Source of the DNA: Pterois miles
Taxonomy: Eukaryota > Chordata > Actinopteri > Perciformes > Scorpaenidae
Reading direction: 5' to 3'
NCBI GenBank assembly: GCA_947000775.1
Contig: CAMQGK010000110.1
Span: 22,789,501 to 22,853,500, forward strand
DNA length: 64,000 bases
Shown here: in pieces, positions 12,883 through 25,263 of the stretch
Numbering within the stretch: the stretch's first letter is position 1
Layout: every line of letters begins with the position of its first letter
Notes under the pieces: generated by a model
Told to the model about the DNA's origin: nothing
Database searches by the model: none
The model's input: the letters and a program-made list of their open reading frames with translations, nothing else
Position numbers and translations under genes: made by a program

Positions 12883-13883
12883 ATGGGAAAAGCAAAAAAA
12901 CTCGCTGCCTTCGAACGTGGCAGGATTGTTGAGCTGCATAGACAAGGCCTCTCACAGCGTGCCATTGCTGCTGAGGTTGGACGCAGTAAGACAGTCATTT
13001 TGCATTTCTTAAAAGATCCTGAGGTTTATGGAACAAAAAAATCAAGTGGTAGACCCAAAAAAATCTCACCGGCACTGAGCCGGAGGATCCGAATGGCTGT
13101 CCGTCAAGACACGGGACGATCCTCATCCCAAATTAAGGCCATTACTGGTGCTGACTGCAGCCCAATAACCATCAGACGGCATCTGCAAAGGAACGGCTTC
13201 AAAAACAAAAAACATCTTCAAAGGCCACGTCTCCTTCAACACCACAAAATTGCCCGTTTGGCCTTTGCAAGGGAGCACCAAACATGGGACGTTCAAAGTT
13301 GGAAGAAAGTTTTATGCTCTGATGAGAAAAAATGTAACCTTGATGGTCCTGATGGCTTCCAACGCTACTGGCATGACAAGGAGATGCCACCTGAGATTTT
13401 TTCAACACGGCACAGCGGAGGGGGCGCCATCATGATCTGGGGTGCTTTTTCCTTCAATGGAACAATGGAGCTCCAGGTTGTGCAGGGCGTCAAACAGCAG
13501 CTGGCTACGGGGAGATGTTGCAGCGGGCATCCCTCATGACTGAGGGCCCTCGTCTGTGTGGTGATGACTGGGTTTTTCAGCAGGACAATGCTGCGATTCA
13601 CAATGCCCGTCTGACAAAGGATTTTTTTCAGGAGAATAACATCACTCTTTTGGATCATCCTGCATGTTCCCCTGATCTAAATCCAATTGAGAACATTTGG
13701 GGATGGATGGCAAGGGAAGTTTACAAAAATGGACATCAGTTCCAGACAGTGGATGCCCTTCGTGAAGCCATCTTCACCACTTGGAGCAACATTCCTACAA
13801 GCCTTTTGGAAACACTCGCATTAAGCATGCCAACACGAATTTTTGAAGTGATCACCAATAATGGTGGAGCTACTCATTACTGA
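12883..13883 (+). pseudogene. Tc1-like transposase with one frameshift
   Basis: The product is a cut-and-paste DD34E transposase. The N-terminal part from ATG 12,883 shows the paired-type helix-turn-helix (LHRQGLSQRAIAAEVGRSK), a GRPKK hook and a second HTH. The first catalytic Asp lies in CSDEKK, the second in QQDNAAIH and the Glu in NPIENIW. The spacing between the last two is 34 residues. The frame breaks near 13,487-13,490: upstream reads VVQGV, while downstream reads QTAAGYGEMLQRA in another frame. This fits loss of a single base. The remainder runs to a TGA at 13,881-13,883 with no stop. The copy as written cannot make the full protein. Confidence 0.92.
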
Positions 13884-13930
13884 GTCTGTTTTTGAGACTT
13901 TAATTTCTGTTTTAGGGTTTTTTTTGAGCT

Positions 13931-14140
13931 ATGGTCTTAAACTTTTGATCAGCTGATGAACAGCCGATTTTAGTTAAATTGTTCTTTTCAATAAATTGCC
14001 TGCTCAAAACATTTAGTCTCTTGCTCTAATTTCTTCTTTTTGCATTTTGAAACTCTACTTAGAACCTTCTTAAGATACAACAGTGCAAAACGTAAATTCT
14101 TGCAATTTTTTAACTGGTCTTAAGATTTTGATCAGGAGTG
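13931..14140 (-). repeat. Right terminal inverted repeat of Tc1 element
   Basis: This is the inverted partner of 12,591-12,800. It ends GATTTTGATCAGGAGTG and TA follows at 14,141-14,142. Confidence 0.93.
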
Positions 14141-14599
14141 TATATTGATGCACAGGCATGTGTTTTTGTTATTGAACTCATTTTTTTAAAATAAATTGTA
14201 CAATATTTCCGCTTGCAATTATTTTTCATAGACTTCTGCTTTCAGAGCTAGTTATTAAATAAATCATTACTAAAACTAATAATAATCAAATAGAGGCAAT
14301 TTTGTAATATGATCAAAAATAGATATATTTATATACAGTAGTCTTACAATTACAACCGGCCCTGAGGGCAACCATAATGCTGATGTGGCCCAGGATGAAA
14401 TTGAGTTTGACATCACTGATATATGTTCTGGCTCTGCTATTCTCCAAATGACCTACTCTTACAACAGCTCTAGAGAGGGCCGTTTGTGTTTTCACGTTGG
14501 CCACTGTAGTTCTTCTACACACTTGGCACATGGGAGAGGTTGCAATCTGCAACCTCATCACTAGATGGCGCCAAATGTTACACAATGTTTACTTACTGT

Positions 14600-14924
14600 A
14601 AATAAAGATATGATACTTGTACTTGAGTATTTCCACTTAATGATATTTTAATGCTAAATATTGTACAAATTACTCCACTACATTTATTTGAAAGTTATTG
14701 TAATGTTACTAGTTACTTTTTAGGTTAAAAACAACCATATATGTCTATGTGACATAATGCAGTACCCAGTAATATTCAAAGCTTAATTTAAGTACATTTG
14801 GCTGATATTGCTGATGTATGTACTTTAACAGTGACATTTTGAATTCTGTACTTATTCAGGAGTATTTATAGACTGTGGCATTTCTACTTTTACTTGAGTA
14901 ACTGTGGACTTCTTCCACCACTGG
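14600..14924 (+). repeat. Dispersed repeat, second copy
   Basis: It carries ACTTGAGTATTTCCACTTAA, TTACTCCACTACATTTATTT and TACTTGAGTAACTGTGGACT, matching the repeat at 5,185-5,480. It leads straight into the direct duplication copy 2. Confidence 0.5.
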
Positions 14925-15840
14925 GTAAAACATTTAAAACAGCAATGTCACAACAATAAATTTCTGCAATTCTGAAGTTAAAAGGATGTGATGGATTAAT
15001 ATGATTAAGTCGAGTTTTGAGTATTTAATAATTGAAAAGGGACTTGCTGGCAGAACAAATACTAAATGGAAAAACAGTTTTAGAGTTGAGGCGCAAGTAA
15101 AACATTTATTTAATCAAATCTCTGGAGTGGTCAAAGTGGAAACACATGTCTTTCCTGTTTATATAACGTTCACAGGGTGTTTACTGACATTTTAAGCAGG
15201 TGAACAAGGCTTCACGGGGAATCAAGGCACAACAACATAGAATTACTAAATTGCCATACTAAAAAAGAAAATGTCTGTGGCATTATAGCCCTGCTAATAG
15301 CCTCGATCTACGGATAATGACGTTGGTTGGTACATCACTTTCAGACTGAACTAAAACTGCTGACTTTTCCTCTAGAGCCACCATGAGGTTGAAATATGTG
15401 GTTTTGGTCTAAATTTGTCAGCACATACTGGGTAATCTGCCATGCAATTTGGTTCAGATATCCACTGTCATTGCGAGCATGTTAGCATGCTGACTTTAGC
15501 TTTTACTGTAAACCACTGCTGTGCTTAATTATTGCCTCACAGAGCTGCTAGCGTATACTGTTGTTTGAGCATGTGGCAGTTAATGTTCATCACCAAACCA
15601 TTTTATGTTTCTCAAAGTTTAAGCCATAGCCAAACGTAGCCCCAGAAAAATGTAGCTTTTTATATCCCTCGTAAGAATAATTTACTAACACTTGATTTGA
15701 ATGAGTGGTCTTGACAATGTGTAACCACATCCAAATGCCTTCTGGTATCCTTGTGTCTGGTGATAACACAGAAGAAATTCATGTGGAATGGGGTGAGGGG
15801 CCAACATTCCTTATGACTAAAGAATTGCATAGGCGACGAC
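14925..15840 (+). repeat. Direct duplication, copy 2
   Basis: This is the partner of 10,640-11,555, with scattered substitutions and indels. Both copies are preceded by remnants of the same element (tail CTTCTTCCACCACTGG here), so the duplicated unit may include a transposon end. Confidence 0.75.
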
Positions 15841-17619
15841 TGATAAAGAGCTTATCCACTGCTGTTTCCTACACCCAGTCCCATGATCATGACGCACATT
15901 GTTGAAATAATAACCCTCAAGATCCCTACTGCTGCTTTGGTTACTAGTCACGTAGGGAAGATCTGGTGAAGAAACGTGGTGAACACGAAAGTTAAACAAT
16001 AAATAGCATACTTCTGTCCACAGTGATCTTCATTTCATTTCAAAGGGAAATGACCATAGCAAACAATTGTGTTTACTGCATTTGAGCCACAAGTTTAAAT
16101 GTCCTTCAAGAACATGAATCTTTATGTTTAATGCACTCTTATTTGTTCAAGCACTGCATGTAAAACAAAATGTTTAACCCTGTTTGTGCATTGTCTGTAT
16201 GGTTCCCACTAAATGATTTGATGCGTTAGAGTAGTTCTTAGATGGTGTTTAAGAACAGTTTGTTATGGAAGATACATCAAATACATTAGTTTAGATATTT
16301 TTTGATATATCAGTAAATTTATATAAAGTTATGTCAGCAGTTGTGGTGGTTTTTGGATCTGCATTTTAAAGGATGAGGCTATATCCTATGTATTATTTTT
16401 CTTGTATCTTACCTGCAAATCCCACGAAAAGACCAAAATCAAGAATATGTTTTCCTCACAATGTGGCACTCAGCGCCACATGCACTTGTTCTGTTTGGAG
16501 ATGTAAATATTTTTTTTTCTTTTTCCTTAAACAACTGGGTCCTGTAATTTGTAGCAGTATTGGTCAAACAGAAGTAAACAGCATTCGTTGAGGACTACTT
16601 TCAGCCAGGGATCTATACACAGTTGTGAGTAGGCTGATTTACACCAACAGGTATGAGTGATAGACTTGAAACATTATCAGAAGATAATGGGGAATTTATA
16701 TTATAATGTGTTATGATTAAAGTATACTCAATAAATTGTCATTTTTATGTTTTAATCATAATTTGAAGCCAAATCACTGCCATTGACTTAACAAGCCTGA
16801 AAAAGTATGCACCTTTAACTTTGGTTTGCGAGTCGTCAATAAACAAGTATTGAGTATATAGTGACATGTCTGATTTGGCAGATAATGTGGCACACAGTGC
16901 AGCGCAACTGTCATTGATAGTTTCAGATCGACGCAGTTGTCATTTTCACGGCAAATGTAGCGAATGCACTTGCGCCCATGGGCGTGTCGGTCTTAAAACA
17001 AGGTGTGATCAGACATTTTGTTGGTTCATTGCTGTCTTAAGGCAGCAGAAAGCGAATGCGCCATTAACCGACAAAAACCTGGTCTAAAGTCTGGTGCAGT
17101 ACTTTCCTGCTTTTTAAAGGATGCATTATTCAGATATTTAGCTTAGTGCTTATTATCAGCCTGCCCCATTATCAGCCATACAGCCTGCACCAGGTTATTA
17201 GGTTATTGGTGGATTTGCTCATATGTAGTCAAATAGAGTTGTTGATGGAACAGAGGATTGGGAGACGGCAGAGTCAGAGAGTACACCACCCAAACACCAC
17301 ATGCATCAGCTCGTGCTTTATTTCATGCACACGATCGGTTTACTCAGCAGAAAACAGCTCACTTCTCCAATTTGCCCAGTCCACCTTTTAAATAGCAATG
17401 CACCAATATGCAGGCGCACCTGGCTTTTAAATAGAATGAGAGATGACACTGATTGGTTTCATTCTTGTTGCGCCTATGATTAATTAAGAGATTAAATACA
17501 TCCGCTTTTGCCTTTGCACCTTACCTTGTGCCCAGATTATGTGCTGCTTAACTAGCAAAAGTGGAGTTGGAGCCTTAGATACACTTGCATTATGACCATA
17601 TGCCATAGATCGTTTAAGT
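15841..17619. other. Gene-free stretch with a possible repeat
   Basis: No gene was recognised. Sequence around 16,930-17,100, with GCGCCCATGGGCGTG and CTGTCTTAAGGCAGCAG palindromes, looks like a decayed non-autonomous DNA transposon. I could not define its ends. Confidence 0.35.
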
Positions 17620-17624
17620 AGGGC

Positions 17625-18120
17625 TGTCAGGTTTGGACAAGCAGGCAGGACTCAAGAGCAGACTCAGAGGCAGGTATAGTCAAAAATCAGCGTCTTTAAT
17701 CAGAAGGTCAGGTCGGTACACGGTAGAGCAGATAATCAGGCAGACAGGTCAAAAACAGCAGGCTAAGGGCAAAGTCAAAAAACTAGCAGAGATGTCTAAG
17801 GCACGGGTAATCAATAACACAAAGAGAATAATTGCTGGTATGCGGAGGAATGGGGAGCGCACATTAAATACCCGTGAGGGGAGTGAATAACTATACACAG
17901 GTGAACACAATCGGGGCGTGGGAGGACAATCAGACGCAGGTGAATGGTGCTGGAAACTAGGTCAGGAGGAGGTGCTCAACAGTGCAGACGGGAAGGCATG
18001 CAGACAGGAAGTGAAGAGCTCTGAAATGAGAGGGACTGTTAGAATATCAAAATACAACAGGAAGTGCAACAAAAGCATGCAACATATACCCAACAACTTG
18101 ACAACATGAAAACCCTTACA
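17625..18120 (-). mobile_element. Solo LTR (gypsy-like) with 5-bp target duplication
   Basis: This 496-bp block starts TGTCAGG and ends CCTTACA, with TG...CA termini. It is flanked by a perfect AGGGC duplication at 17,620-17,624 and 18,121-18,125. It resembles the block at 52,627-53,140 along most of its length (shared GTGAGGG-GTGAATAAC, ACAGGTG-ACACAATC and AACAGGAAGTG strings). The promoter-like TATTTAA is on the minus strand, so transcription polarity is minus. No internal retrovirus-like genes adjoin it, hence a solo LTR. Class is inferred from the 5-bp duplication. Confidence 0.8.
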
Positions 18121-18125
18121 AGGGC

Positions 18126-19070
18126 CTTATATGTCATAGCATTTGATTTGAATTTTCAGGCAAAATGCTCTATTAAAGCCAAAAAATGAAGTTTTTTATG
18201 TACTCTACTTGAAAAAAATAAGTGAACATTCGAAGAGTCAGAACTGCTTTTGTCAAAAACTGCTGTTTTTGTTGTGTTCACAACAGTGAAGTCTGTTAGG
18301 TAAGTCGGTTTGGCAGAGCTTTGGAATATTAAATCCTCCATCTTTGCTCACTACATTTTAGCGTTTCTTACCCGCAAGTGTGCATAATGAACTAATAACT
18401 AATGAACTACAAGTTAGGAACTTCTTTTTAAAATACAAGAATGTGAAATTATCAGTTATCATATCAGGACATGAGAAGCAGGCAATTATTTTTTATTGTA
18501 TCAGCTGAAAACCTCCATGTGGTGCATCCCTAGGTTTGAACAAACACGCCTTTCATAGGCCAATCTGTACTGGAATACCAGATCAAAGAATATCTTTAAG
18601 CTGTGCACATACAGTAATAAAAGTATTGGCTAAGTAGGCTAAACTGTGTAACACGCTGCTCCGGGGATAAACAAGTCATTCACACTGTGCTGTGGTCCAG
18701 CTTTGTCTCCAGGAAAGACAAACTTTGTCCGCAGGGATACTGACTGTGATTTTTCTCATAACCTTAAATCTCTTAACAGTAAGTTTGTTGTTCAAAACAG
18801 ACTTGAAACTCCCATTCTTTCAAACAAATCCCATGTGTTTTGGCCCATCTGCAAAATAAGAAGTACAATAGTCTTGTCTAATAGTCTGATCCATTCAGTT
18901 ATCAAAATCTGTGAGACATACATGTGTATTCCATAAATATCCATTTTGTGGTGTTACGTATTGTGAGGAGGAGGACAACTGCAGATTTTTGTAATTGTTG
19001 CGGGTTTTTAAAATTGTTTCTTACTGGCATGGATGTAATTTTGTGGCAGCGTGAGCCTTCATTTTGATAA
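18126..19070. other. Gene-free stretch
   Basis: No supported coding frame or named repeat was seen. Confidence 0.45.
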
Positions 19071-19323
19071 AACTGACAGTCTTGTGTCAGTAAGCTGTCA
19101 GTGTCAACACAAACTAGAACACAACAGAGATTTGCAAATGTGAAACATTTTTTCATGGGACATCACAACTCTATTGCACATCTGCAAAAGGCAGTAACTC
19201 ACTCAAAACACTTCATTCATGCTTCAAGATCTAGTTCTTGTGTCAATAAGTTGGCCACCAAAAGTTCTGTCATTGTGTGAGCTGTACTGGTCAAAACGAT
19301 TAATGTTTTATCACCATGGCAGT
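19071..19323. repeat. Two-part repeat A-B (partner 21,007-21,269)
   Basis: Part A (19,071-19,152) recurs in the same direction at 21,007-21,095 (AACAGAGATTTG and GAAACATTT blocks). Part B (19,163-19,323) recurs inverted at 21,100-21,269 (TCACAACTCTATTGCA, TACTGGTCAAAA and TCACCATGGC). The reverse transcriptase fragment lies between the copies. Confidence 0.65.
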
Positions 19324-19429
19324 CAACAGACCAATACTGTACAGTACTGTAATAGTTAGACAGAAAAGGGGTATGCAGATGTATGTATACAGTACATTTA
19401 TTTGTGTAGCGATGTGTTACATGGATTAA

Positions 19430-20105
19430 CTTAAAATCAGCATCAGGAAAACAGAAGCCATACCTGTCAACTCAAAAGAATCGCCTGCCACAAAGCTAAA
19501 TGGACAACCAACATGAATGATATCTTTCACATACCTTGATAACTGGGTAACAACAGATGGTGGAGCTGACCAAGACATTACAGCCAGATTAGGAAAAGCA
19601 AGGACAGCATCTCTAAGACTTGGAAACATCTGGAAGTCGACACATATATCTGGAAACACCAAGATAAAGTGATACAACAGCTGTGTACAGCTGTGCAGAT
19701 CTGTCCTTCTATATGGTGCTGAGTGCTGGAGAATGACTGAAAAAGACATAGGCAAGCTTTCCAGGTTTCACAATAGCTGCCTCAGAAAGATCATGAAGAT
19801 ATTGTGGTCTAGGAAGATTACAAACCATGAACGACAAAAAACAACAGGGTGCTTGGACATGGAAACAATATTGATAAGAAGAAGATGGAGATGGCTAGGA
19901 CATGTGTTAAGGAAACCATCTGATGACGTGACCAAAGTGGCAATGCGTTGGACACCAGAAGGAAAACGCAAAAGTGGGAGGCCCAAAACAACCTGGAGGT
20001 GAACCATCGAAGGAGAAATGAAGGTGAGAGGATCCAGCAGGAACGGCACTGAGAAGGAAGCAAACAACAGAGACAAGTGAAGATCCCTAGTCCTTACCCT
20101 ATGTG
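19430..20105 (+). pseudogene. Non-LTR reverse transcriptase C-terminal fragment
   Basis: The plus strand reads RKTEAIPVNSKE, SFTYLDNWVTTDGGAD, then CRSVLLYGAECWRMTEKD and RRWRWLGHVLRKPSDDV, ending in GKRKSGRPKTTWR near 20,000. These strings are typical of the region after the RT core in RTE-like and related LINEs. A stop before MISFTYL and a shift near CVQLC show decay. Nothing upstream of 19,430 was recognised as the RT core. Confidence 0.75.
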
Positions 20106-21006
20106 TTACACAGAGTATAAACAGAAAATTACCCGTTTGATCTGTCATGTAAAGTCAGAAATAGTGAGCTGTAATTTTGCCACCAAATGACATCCGTACT
20201 GGAACCAACAACAACCCTGCAACAATGAAAAAACTGCAGTAGTTCAGTTCAGTAACAACAAATTGTACCTCCTCATCATAGATATTTATGGAATATAGAT
20301 GCATGTCTAACAGATTTTGATAACTGAATGGATCATTTTGCATGTCATGGCTCAATCGATGGAATAATGTTTAGAAGTTGTGACGAGGACGACAACTTCA
20401 CCGAGAATCAACTCATCAGTTTTGACCGAAGACATGTACAAGTAGTTACTGTGCAAATTTTAGACAATGCTACACACTTTTTGCACACGTGCCAAAACTA
20501 GCAGAATTTGCTTGAGTGAATGAAAAATTTTAATCTGTTGTGAACAACAAACTTAAATTATGTACGCATTCTTAAACATCCTCAGTTGTTTTGTCTCATT
20601 TATATCTAAGGTACGTGTTGGGTTATCAAAATACACACTGAGGCAGGTTAAAAAAAATCCCTGCTGGCCAGCTGGGTGGTCAGACTAGAGTTGGTGACAC
20701 ACATGTATCGCTAACTGGATTCTCCTTGAATTCAAGACTTAAAATAAACCTCCAGTGTAAGTCATTCAGGGTCTCCGGTCCACTTCTTCAGTCTCCAGTT
20801 AATTGCCTTTAATATTTTCCTTTACAATTTGGCATTGTCGGCAGGATTTCAGCTTAACTACAGAATCTGGTAAGTGTAACTTTAAGTTTGTCTTAGCCAT
20901 TGCCTTTCCAGAACTGGGTTTGACAGAATCAAAAATAATCTATTTTGTCTTTAATAAGTGAGCTCATGAGTGATTTACATATTTTCCTTTACAAAAGCAA
21001 ATGAGA

Positions 21007-21269
21007 AGAACTGACATTCTTGCATAGTGCAGTGAACAGTCAGTGTCAACAAAAAAGTACAACAAAACAGAGATTTGTATATAAGAAACATTTCCAGGTC
21101 GAACGCCATGGTGAAAAAACATCTAATCATTTTGACCAGTACGGCTCACACGATGACAAAACTTTTCATTTTGGTTGCCAATTTACTGACGCAATAACTG
21201 GGCTTTCAAGCATGACTGAAATGTCGTGGGTGAGCCACTACCCTTTGCTGACATGCAATAGAGTTGTGA
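21007..21269. repeat. Two-part repeat A-B' with B inverted
   Basis: Part A is direct and part B inverted relative to 19,071-19,323. A short open frame here comes from this repeat and is not supported as a gene. Confidence 0.65.
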
Positions 21270-22945
21270 AAATCCGGCTTACAGTTTAGAGAATGTCAAG
21301 ACTGTTTGAAACACTAAGCTAATGTGATTGAGAAAAACTGTAAAGTGAATAATCACTGTGTAGGATCCTGCATTTATAAACCGCTTAAAAATCATACAGT
21401 ATTACCTCTAGACTGTTTCAAGCTTGAACTTTCCTGTTACGCAATCATCAGCTTTTCAATTTTAGCACATTTCTTTACTATTTCATTAATTATTCATCTT
21501 GATATATTTATACCTCAGTTGATTTAGTAGTTGATCACTTACTCATGGTACAAATGGGTCCCCATACTAACACGCTCATAGTTGGCATGACGGGAGAACT
21601 AAAATGGTGAAAATCAAGCACAGGCATGGGAACATGGAGTAAGTTGAGATGCGTCATTGCATGCTGTTTTGGCTGGACAGGTGACAGGAGGATGGACCAA
21701 CAAGACGAGGCAACGTTCCAGGCTCAAAATGACAAACGGACAGGTTGTGGCTCTGTTTCTGGCCTACAGCTTGACATGAAAGCCTGTTGGTTTTGCCCTG
21801 TTCAGCCACACAGGATTACTGTAAATAAACATACAATGCATGACAAGTTAATAGGCGTAGTATTATCTGGTAAGCTGAATAAAGGTCATGGAAAAATAAA
21901 ACAAGAAACATTTTCCATTCCATCCCTCTATTGTAGTTGCATAATCTGGCATAAATCCCTGTAACTGATATTCCTGGAAACTGCCCAGACTTGATTATTT
22001 GACTTCACTGCATCTCTTGTTCAACACAGATACTGTTTATTGTATTTATTTATGATGGTCCCGGTAAAATATCTTGATAGAGTAAATATGAAAATATTTT
22101 ATATACTGTATAATCAGTATCATTATTTTATAATGCACACTTAGGTATGAGTACATCTCACTCATCGAGCTGTATTTTTAAATATTTGGAAATTTAACTC
22201 TTTTACTAAGACAGACTTCTCATGCATTGCTATTTTGATGGGTTTGTTTTGATTTACTTTGAACAAAAAAGTCTGATATGTTTTCTTATTGCTTAATTTA
22301 GATATGAGCAAGGACAGAAAACATGTAGATGTTTTCGCTTGGAGCGAATCCTGCAAGGTAGTTTAGGCAGACAATACGTGCTGTGCTGCTACACTCACAT
22401 TATAGTCTACTTGCTGCGACACAGTCAGTGTTTCCTTTGTAATACGGCTGTGTATTTAAGCCTTCCTCTTTTACCACCCACTTTATCACAACAGCACTCC
22501 TCAGCTGCGCTTGTTGCTCGTTGGGTGTGACGAGGTCAAAGCTTAGATGTTAATATTGACTCTGTATACAGTATATTTGTCATTCAAATAATATTCCATT
22601 GACTGCCTGTTGGACAAATGAGTTGTAGACTGAGGTTTTGATTACTGGTTAGATTTACATTACAAGGAATCGGTTGATTCCATATTAAAAAGGATATAAA
22701 CAATTTAGGACACTTTCAGTATCATCAGTCCCATGTGGCAAGTGTCTAACCACAGTGAATTAACACATATTGACAGAGAATGTAGATGTTTTTGTTTGCC
22801 TTTGCTGCATTTGCTTATTTTGAAGAAATAACTTAGTAGAAAGGATTATAAATTAATATCCATCCAGAGTAATTGTATGTGATGACCCCGTACCAGCATA
22901 CTATGATTCTTAATTATTTTTATAGTTTTTCCTTATTTGAAGCAA
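21270..22945. other. Gene-free stretch
   Basis: A 112-codon plus frame at 21,626-21,964 has no recognised domain. Nothing else was seen. Confidence 0.45.
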
Positions 22946-22958
22946 AGGTCAAAGGTCA
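22946..22958 (+). promoter_or_regulatory. Perfect DR1 nuclear-receptor motif
   Basis: AGGTCAAAGGTCA is present exactly. It lies 8 kb upstream of AADAC. Whether it is bound is unknown. Confidence 0.4.
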
Positions 22959-23344
22959 GAGGGTGTCGGATGTTTAATATATGATATGGGCTATATAAAA
23001 ACGATTGACTGTATGGTTCAGGTTAAATATCTATGTATTTGTGCACATGTATTTATATGCATGATCATGTTGTTTTTCTGCTGCAAACATTTAGTAAGAT
23101 TAAAACGAGATCCTCACAAAAGCTACAGACAAATGCACATTTATCCATGTGTCCAGTACCCTCCACTTAGACACAAAGTCAACGTTAATATATCATATAT
23201 CATCTGTGCAATTATAGCAACTGGACAATAATATTTTTTAATATGCTGGACATATTCTTATCTCTACTTCTCTTTGTGTATATATTGTTTTATTTATTTA
23301 TATTAATACTCTTTTAAAACCTATGCTTCTTTTTTACTGCACTA

Positions 23345-23417
23345 TCCACTTTGCTGCTGTAACATGTAAATTTCTCCACTGTGGGACAAATAAAGGAATA
23401 TCTTATCTTATCTTAAA
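23345..23417 (+). repeat. Retroposon 3' tail
   Basis: TTTCTCCACTGTGGGACAAA is followed by TAAAGGAATATC and (TTATC)n, the same tail as at 358-405 in plus orientation. Sequence upstream from about 22,980 may be its decayed body, but I could not name it. Confidence 0.6.
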
Positions 23418-23960
23418 ACCTGTTTGAACCCTTATGCCCTCCTTGGGCATTTTTGTACTTTTTTCTCAACTTTTTTTTTTTTTTTTTTTGGAGTTGGTGA
23501 TCATTTTGGCACGCTTGTGGCATGGATTTTTGCAAGAACTATTTTTTTCAGTAACATTTTTGAGATCTGATGTCTTTTACTCTGATGCATTTTGCACCTT
23601 GGCACAAAACAAATCACTCCTGGGGCCCCCTGGTAGTCACACGGCTCCATAATATAACTGGCAAAAATACAGAATTTCATGCATCGCCCTACAATTGGAA
23701 AACTGTTGAATATGGTGGAACATTACATATTGCATACAAATCAATTTTGTTGCTAATCTTTGACATATCCAAGAGTCTAATCACCACCAGCATCCCCCAT
23801 CCTTCTACTTATTATATAGAAAATAATTCATATTTTTTGCTTTTTTGGTAAAAAATTATAATTTAAATAGTTAAATTGGCATTTAAAGGGTTAAAATCCT
23901 GAAACATGTCGAATGTTTAGTAGTCTATAGCAAGTTTGAAGTTGTTTAAAGTGATTTCTG

Positions 23961-23991
<31 letters not shown>

Positions 23992-23994
23992 TAT
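23961..23994. repeat. Poly-A followed by (AT)n
   Basis: About 15 A bases lead into about ten AT units. Confidence 0.9.
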
Positions 23995-25263
23995 AGTGAT
24001 GTATGACGATTTAACAGATGTTTTTTGTATGTGTACATTTTTCGGCCACGAAGGTGTCCAGAGGGTAGTAAATTTGAGGAAGCCACAAGCATTAAGTTTT
24101 ACAGGGGAAACTGTGGGCTTCAAACATATGTAGGAGAATTTGTTTGAGAAGTGTTGTACATGCAAAGGGAGCCAGAGAATGTACTTCCCTAGTATACTGC
24201 AAATGTCAAGCTCATGTACTAGATTGCCCTTCTTCTTAAACTCAAGTCTGATATTTGTTGGAAGAAACTAGCAATGTACCCAAAGCTATTTCCCTATTAT
24301 TATATCAGAAAGTGTTTCTCCCAGTCATCTCAGGCTGAACTCAGAATCAAATGCCTACCTCTTGTCATGCAGCCAATCTACTTTGACTCAGCAAAGCTCT
24401 GCAAATTAAAAAGTCACAACGTTTGCTCTCATGCTCCTCAATGGCAGAGGCAGTCTGGCTTGAGCTCCTTAATTATAAGGATTTGCTATGCCTCTGTAGA
24501 TGTGTTAAAGTCAAGAATGAGCACACACAAAGAAATGAAACATGGCCAAGCAATCGCACTGCAGACATTTTCACATCTGCTTAAGCTTCCCCCATACACA
24601 GCAGGGTGCTGGGCAGCCATGTGGCATAGCACTGCACAGCATGGCTCTACCTAGAAGAAGACAACATCTTCACCCACGCATCCTCTAACACCCCACTGAC
24701 ATGATGCAAAGAGTGAAGAGGGCTCCATGAAAGATTTACTAACCAACTGAGGTGGTCTCCTTCAGAAGCTGAGTGGAGGCCGGTGGTTGGAGGCAAAAAG
24801 GAGGGAGGGAATTCCACGGAGAATCCCAGGGAGTGTCTGAAGTATAATTTTGTATTCAGAGAGGAGATTTAGTATTCTACAGCTCAGCAGTGATCTGTCT
24901 CACAGAGCCTCCGTCACACCCTGCATCCTGCACACTGCATCTCAGTAGAGTTTGATGGCTAATGTAAGGAGACACTTGCCTGCTCCTAAACACCAGCCAA
25001 TTACAAATTCCAACCTGACTGAGTGAAAGTTTGAAATGATCATAACACAGAGGTTAACACAAAGTCACATGGAAGAATGTGGTTCAGGTTTCTGAGAGTT
25101 TCCTCTGACAAACGTAACTAATGTATGACATAAACTCACTTTAAAACCACAGACTGTGAAATAGCACTAAAAGAGGCTTCACCTTGACCAATGCTTGGGT
25201 TATAAACTCTGCATTCTCCATCTAAAAACACAAGTTTGCTTTGGATAATTTAACCCCTCTGTT
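23995..25263. other. Gene-free stretch
   Basis: A 126-codon plus frame at 24,274-24,654 has no recognised domain and no start or splice support. Confidence 0.45.

Larger units (their letters stand above)
12591..14140 (+). mobile_element. Tc1-like DNA transposon, nearly complete
   Basis: The element is 1,550 bp and flanked on both sides by TA, the Tc1/mariner target duplication. Its terminal inverted repeats are about 210 bp (12,591-12,800 and 13,931-14,140) with few differences. Each repeat contains an outer and an inner copy of a similar motif (TGATCAAAATCTTAAGACC outside, TGATCAAAAGTTTAAGACC inside), the IR/DR arrangement known from Sleeping Beauty-type elements. A single transposase gene fills the middle and has one apparent frameshift. 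High similarity between the arms suggests a fairly recent insertion. Confidence 0.95.

Noticed and set aside
19768..20148. 126-codon minus-strand frame
   Set aside because: It is the shadow of the plus-strand reverse transcriptase fragment, which has recognisable family motifs.
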